Shown one piece after another: positions 8,275 through 11,477 of a DNA stretch of 11,477 nucleotides (positions within the stretch are counted from its first letter, which is position 1; each line of letters starts with the position of its first letter). This DNA comes from Candolleomyces eurysporus (Eukaryota; Basidiomycota; Agaricomycetes; Agaricales; Psathyrellaceae). A program made the position numbers and the translations under genes. The stretch covers positions 1-11,477 of the forward strand of contig JANBPK010000472.1 of assembly GCA_027579435.1 (NCBI GenBank), given 5' to 3'. The notes beneath the pieces were generated by a model. It was given only the letters and a program-made list of their open reading frames with translations. It was not told where the DNA came from and made no database searches.

Positions 8275-9107
8275 TCATTGGCGGGCCACCCTACAGACAG
8301 CAGCGTGGAGCTTCAAATATCTCGGATCAGGGAATTCTAGAGCAGGAGGCGAGGAAGCGAATGTTACGGGTGCGGTCGGAGCTGCCAATAATGGCTGCAT
8401 GGTACGAACCCAGTACGTGTTCGGACTGTTCTCAAGGGATCGCGAATGCCAGAAACATGCGTCAACCATGAAAGAGTACATCACTCGCGGGGACTTCCTC
8501 AAACCGCAGATTTAGTACTAGTTTATCAAATTTCTTGTACACGTATATAGCCAACGTCGACCCATTTGCCAATGTGTGAATGCTGTCCCGTTCAGTTCAT
8601 CGAACCTGGATCCCGCCGAAACCATAGATAAGTTTCCACACATGCGCCGCACAAGTGGTCTTTAAGGAAGTTGAGCGACCAACGCAGTGAGGAGCAAGAA
8701 TGATAGAACCAAACCTTACGGTGATCAGGTTCGTTCAGGTTCAAATCCCAGTCGGTCGACGGTGGAAGGATGTGACAGAAATTCGTCTCGACGGAGAACC
8801 CATTCCACCCTCGCCTAGCTTGCTCTGTAGGGGTCAGGCTTTCATATTTGCCCTCGTCGTGAAGACCGGTGACCATGCAGCTATAATCATCACATTTCAA
8901 AGCCTTTTAAAGGGTTAAGGTTCATAAATGAGATACGAACGGGGAGTGAAGGATTGAAAAATGAACACTCACGGCACGCTTTGCGGCTCTGTGATCTTGA
9001 GACGCTGGCTCCACCGTAGAAGAGTAGAAAAAACTGTTACCATCGAAAGATGGCCGGCTGGGCTGATGCGAGGGCGCAGGGGACCTCGCCAATCCCCGAA
9101 CCCGACC
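8275..9107 (-). pseudogene. Decayed fungal HNH-endonuclease family gene (HNH_2-like)
   Basis: Three exon-like blocks share matching phases. Block A, 9107-8973, includes PAPSHQPSRPSFDG and ASQDHRAAKRA. An intron of 69 bases (8972-8904, GTGAGT...AAAG) follows. Block B, 8903-8715, reads ALKCDDYSCMVTGLHDEGKY and later FCHILPPSTDWDL, the HNH-type 'YxCMVTG...CHI' core. A second intron of 55 bases (8714-8660, GTTTGG...AAAG) follows. Block C, from 8659, reads AAHVWKLIYGFGGIQV and then hits TGA at 8599-8597. After it, DELNGT appears in one frame and SIHTLANGSTLAIYV in another. Around 8490 the frame shifts again to VDACFWHSRSLE and LEFPDPRYLKLHAAVCRVA, a C-terminal motif of this family, before a stop at 8275. 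The N-terminal part is not visible and the end looks short. The family resemblance rests on remembered basidiomycete proteins annotated as HNH nucleases. It is probably inactive. Confidence 0.72.
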
Positions 9108-9614
9108 CTCAAACGGACTCCGAAAGCAGAAAGACCAGATGTATTAAATCTCGGCGGTACATAAAGGAGTTCGCGATATGAAATGAGTGAACGAATCGAA
9201 GGATGTCCCACCTCTGGCAAGGAATAACCACTCCACGTCAGGAAAGATCCCAACAGACGAGTGTGATCCAGCTGAGGCGGTCAAGATGCTATTGGGCTCG
9301 CGGAAGACTCTTGCGAGCAGCAGAAGATGTTAAATTCGCAAGATGGCAAAAAGCGAGGCCGTGAAGAAAAAAAAGCAAATTGTAATGATGGCGGTCCCTT
9401 ATATCGATGATCAAGATTGTGGTTTGCTTGTGTTTGGCCTTGAATGCAAATAGAGGCAAGCGCAAAAGATAGGGGAGAGAACGCGCTCAGCATCCGACTC
9501 GACAGTCCGTAGAATTTGACATTCTCTATTGAAAGGCTCTATGGAATGTCTAAATGTATGTATGTCCGGTATGAAGTCTATAACAATCTATATCCTCCTC
9601 TGAAATCCAGTCAG
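9108..9614. other. Intergenic: 3' flank of the DUF1275 gene and 5' side of the HNH relic
   Basis: Minus-strand frames at 9253-8969 and 9493-9281 are open but not recognisable. The first overlaps the HNH block in another frame. Pyrimidine-rich tracts around 9330-9375 (minus strand) resemble a fungal promoter and may be the old promoter of the HNH gene. The missing N-terminus of the relic, if kept at all, should lie at about 9110-9250, but I cannot identify it. Confidence 0.4.
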
Positions 9615-11078
9615 TCAAACCAGCGGAATGCTGATTGAATTCTCCGGAATGAACAACCACCAAATCGCAATTCCAATCCTAATAAACACACCCACTCCAA
9701 TAGTCAATGCAGTACCCAGCTGCCCGAGGACTAGCCTCCCTACAATTACACCGAGGAACAACGAGATGGCCGCAAGCCANTTTTTGATCTCTCGACCGTA
9801 CACGCCGGCAGACTTGGAACAGGGTAGGTTCCGTGATGAGTTCGACGAAGACCGCAGTCAATACGACTAGATTAAAATGACGTGACGATTAGAAAGGAGA
9901 GTTCGGGAAATTGGAGAAAGGGAAATAAAAAAGGGAGCGGTGAACGCCACCTAAATAACGAAAGAAAGCTTACTTGTAGTACTGAACTGCGTGTCCAGTC
10001 TCCTCGCCATGATCCCCTGCACACCGAAGCTCGCACTGAGGCACGCAACCCCGAAAAGGTACCCGAGCCCAACGAACATCTGCGGAGAAGGAGAGAAGCC
10101 AACAGCAGATACACCACTCTGATCAACAGTGTAATGGTGCCAGCCTGGGTGAGATGAATTAGTTGTACCCCACATACTCGGACTCGCAGGGCCAAGGACA
10201 CTCGGAACGGTTGACGGGGAGGATTCGAGATTCCAGAAGGTGATTGCAGAAGCCAAGGTAAGAACCGCTTGGATGAGGGTTCCAGTGAAGAGCCAGCCAC
10301 GTTTGTGCGTGCCCACACGGTCACCTAACCGACCAAAGGTCGCTAGTCCGAAAACAAAAGCTAGGAAAGAGGTTGCGGGTGCGTATTGGTGCTGTGATGC
10401 AGGAAAGTTCGACGAAAGGGAAACATCGAAAACCCCAATCCGCGGATTGAGGAAGTACGATTCGATAGTCCGGGCTACACTCAGCGCCAGCTAAAAATCA
10501 AAGAAGAATAAAGGTTAGATGGCGAGTAGGAAGAACGAGACAGAAGTCAAAGATCACCTGAGCAAAGTTGCCAGTTTGAAATCCACACCAGACGAAGATG
10601 GCTGAGAAGGATATCGCGTCACTGCATAACGAAGGGAGAGAATGTGTCAGTTCAAAGCATTGGAAAGAGGCTTTTATGTAGTCTCGAATATATGGGCGGA
10701 AATAGTCCCGGAAGGCCCCTTTCACACTCACATGTATCCGGTCATAAAGGCATAACAACACAATGGCGGTGTGACCTTGAGCCCATCGACCTCCGAGGCA
10801 AGATAACGTTTGGTGGACGCCAGAGGCTCGAGCCACCATTTGCTAGACCGGCGCCTCTGGCGTGAGTCTGGGAGTCGAGGAGAAAACAAGAGAGTGTGTC
10901 AGGCTAAAGGCATAGTATCGTGAGGATATAACCAGTGCTCACCACCATCGCATTGACTCGGAGCAAGAAGGGAGCTCGAAGAGCTAGCGACCGTCGACGA
11001 ACTTTCGCTGACAGCGTGATAGGTGACAACCGTTTGCCCGTGTTTCTTCAAACTCGAGGTAGGGCTCAAGGAAGGCAT
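9615..11078 (-). CDS. DUF1275 (YoaK-like) multi-pass membrane protein, frame broken at an ambiguous base
   Basis: I read five exons: 11078-10943, 10867-10732, 10621-10558, 10490-9974 and 9866-9615. The introns are 75, 110, 67 and 107 bases, all GT-AG with matching phases (1, 2, 0, 1). The protein would be about 367 residues if the N at 9780 is disregarded. Residues 1-70 form a Ser-rich, probably cytosolic, N-terminus. Residues 81-112 hold the family hallmark: AFMTGYIDAISFSAIF then WCGFQTGN (102-109). Further helices lie at about 151-163, 177-197, 250-272, 314-331 and 345-361. LGVQ-like 'SFGVQGIMARRLDTQFSTT' (265-284) and 'RSRDQK' (308-313) are also family-like. The stretch 199-246 is a long Ser/Pro/His loop. 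After Gln-Lys (312-313) the frame is lost at N, and WLAAISLFLG resumes one base later. DUF1275 proteins are integral membrane proteins of uncertain function, possibly transporters. The ATG has A at -3. Confidence 0.88.
10817..10863. repeat. Perfect 11-bp inverted repeat inside exon 2 of the DUF1275 gene
   Basis: ACGCCAGAGGC at 10817-10827 is the exact reverse complement of GCCTCTGGCGT at 10853-10863, with 25 bases between. One arm ends four bases inside the acceptor side of exon 2 (exon begins at 10867). In the transcript it could fold into a GC-rich hairpin next to the splice site. It may be coincidence of coding sequence. Confidence 0.6.
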
Positions 11079-11212
11079 TGTGTTTTCCTAGATTTTACAA
11101 GAGAGAACGAGAACGAGTCAAAGGCGCACGACCGAGACACCCCGGAATGCCAAAGGGACCTGGACAAAAGAGTGGGCGGAGGGCTTCAAACATCCTGTGG
11201 GACCCTCGGGGG

Positions 11213-11218
11213 TTTATA
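11213..11218 (-). promoter_or_regulatory. Candidate TATA box of the DUF1275 gene
   Basis: On the minus strand TTTTATAAAC contains TATAAA at 11218-11213, 135 bases before the ATG at 11078. The distance would allow a 5' UTR of about 100 bases. No other TATA-like element was seen closer to the ATG. Confidence 0.35.
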
Positions 11219-11340
11219 AAACAATCCTGGCCGTACCATTCCGGAGGAAGTCAACACCGAGAATAACCGATTGAAATCTATAGTCATGGTTGGGATGATC
11301 GGAGCTGGATAGCCATGAGACGGATTTCGAGCGGAGCTGC

Positions 11341-11345
11341 ATTGG
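11341..11345 (-). promoter_or_regulatory. CCAAT motif upstream of the DUF1275 gene
   Basis: AGCCAATGC on the minus strand lies about 265 bases before the ATG and 125 before the candidate TATA box, a normal position for a fungal CCAAT element. It is only five bases, so support is modest. Confidence 0.25.
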
Positions 11346-11477
11346 CTACTAAATAAATGACAACACGCGCCGACACACTCGTAACTTTCTTCCCCATCGG
11401 CTGGTGCTTCCCTCGGTAGTCTTGAAAGTACGCCCATGTACACGCACTACTATGAGAGAAAAATGGGTTTTAGCAAG

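Larger units (their letters stand above)
11079..11477. other. Upstream region of the DUF1275 gene, no gene seen
   Basis: This contains the candidate TATA and CCAAT motifs of the minus-strand gene. A minus-strand frame at 11443-11186 and plus-strand frames at 10935-11219 and 11078-11266 are open, but their composition is unremarkable and they overlap the promoter and first exon. An ATG at 11436 on the plus strand stays open to the window edge (MYTHYYERKMGFSK), too short to judge. Confidence 0.4.

Noticed and set aside
8738..8748. GGTTCAAATCC, like the B box / T-loop of a tRNA gene
   Set aside because: The flanking bases do not form a T-stem, no A box or acceptor stem is found at the right distance, and the site lies in the HNH relic opposite its DWDLN codons.
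8961..9164. Plus-strand frames including MAGWADARAQGTSPIPEP
   Set aside because: They are antisense to the PSRPSFD block of the HNH relic, which carries family motifs in order.
9555..9566. Short ATGT-type tandem repeat
   Set aside because: Only about three units, in the 3' flank of the DUF1275 gene; not worth calling as a repeat.

Overview
The window looks like nuclear DNA of a filamentous basidiomycete, probably an Agaricomycete. The signs are short introns (55-110 bases) with GT(A/G)AG donors, an F-box protein with the N-terminal coiled coil and 'LRxIFxxCLP' box typical of mushroom-forming fungi, a secreted-then-transmembrane protein of a familiar basidiomycete type, and a fungal HNH-nuclease relic. 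No bacterial-type operons, ribosome binding sites or CRISPR arrays are seen.

Every gene I can support lies on the minus strand. Going up the coordinates (3' to 5' for these genes): (1) 84-1546, a three-exon gene for a single-pass membrane protein with a signal peptide, an extracellular domain ending FDYAEY and a Ser-rich cytoplasmic tail. (2) 1547-2452, no gene I can name, but several minus-strand open frames that may be coding debris. (3) 2453-4234, an F-box protein, with a possible in-frame 78-base intron just upstream (4237-4314). (4) 4235-5201, mostly unassigned. (5) 5202-6986, a three-exon gene for a second F-box-like protein, with a TATA box at 7050-7044. (6) 6987-8274, no clear gene. 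(7) 8275-9107, a decayed HNH-endonuclease family gene, with two introns still visible but an in-frame stop and shifted reading frames. (8) 9615-11078, a five-exon gene for a DUF1275 (YoaK-like) multi-pass membrane protein, whose last exon is out of frame at an ambiguous base (N at 9780). (9) 11079-11477, its promoter region.

No pathway links these genes. Two F-box proteins point to SCF-type ubiquitin ligase adaptors, which are greatly expanded in Agaricomycetes. The membrane protein and the DUF1275 protein are unrelated neighbours. I found no convincing new multi-gene system. The most informative items are the HNH relic, the N-associated frame break in the DUF1275 gene, and the intron whose length is a multiple of three at the F-box gene.
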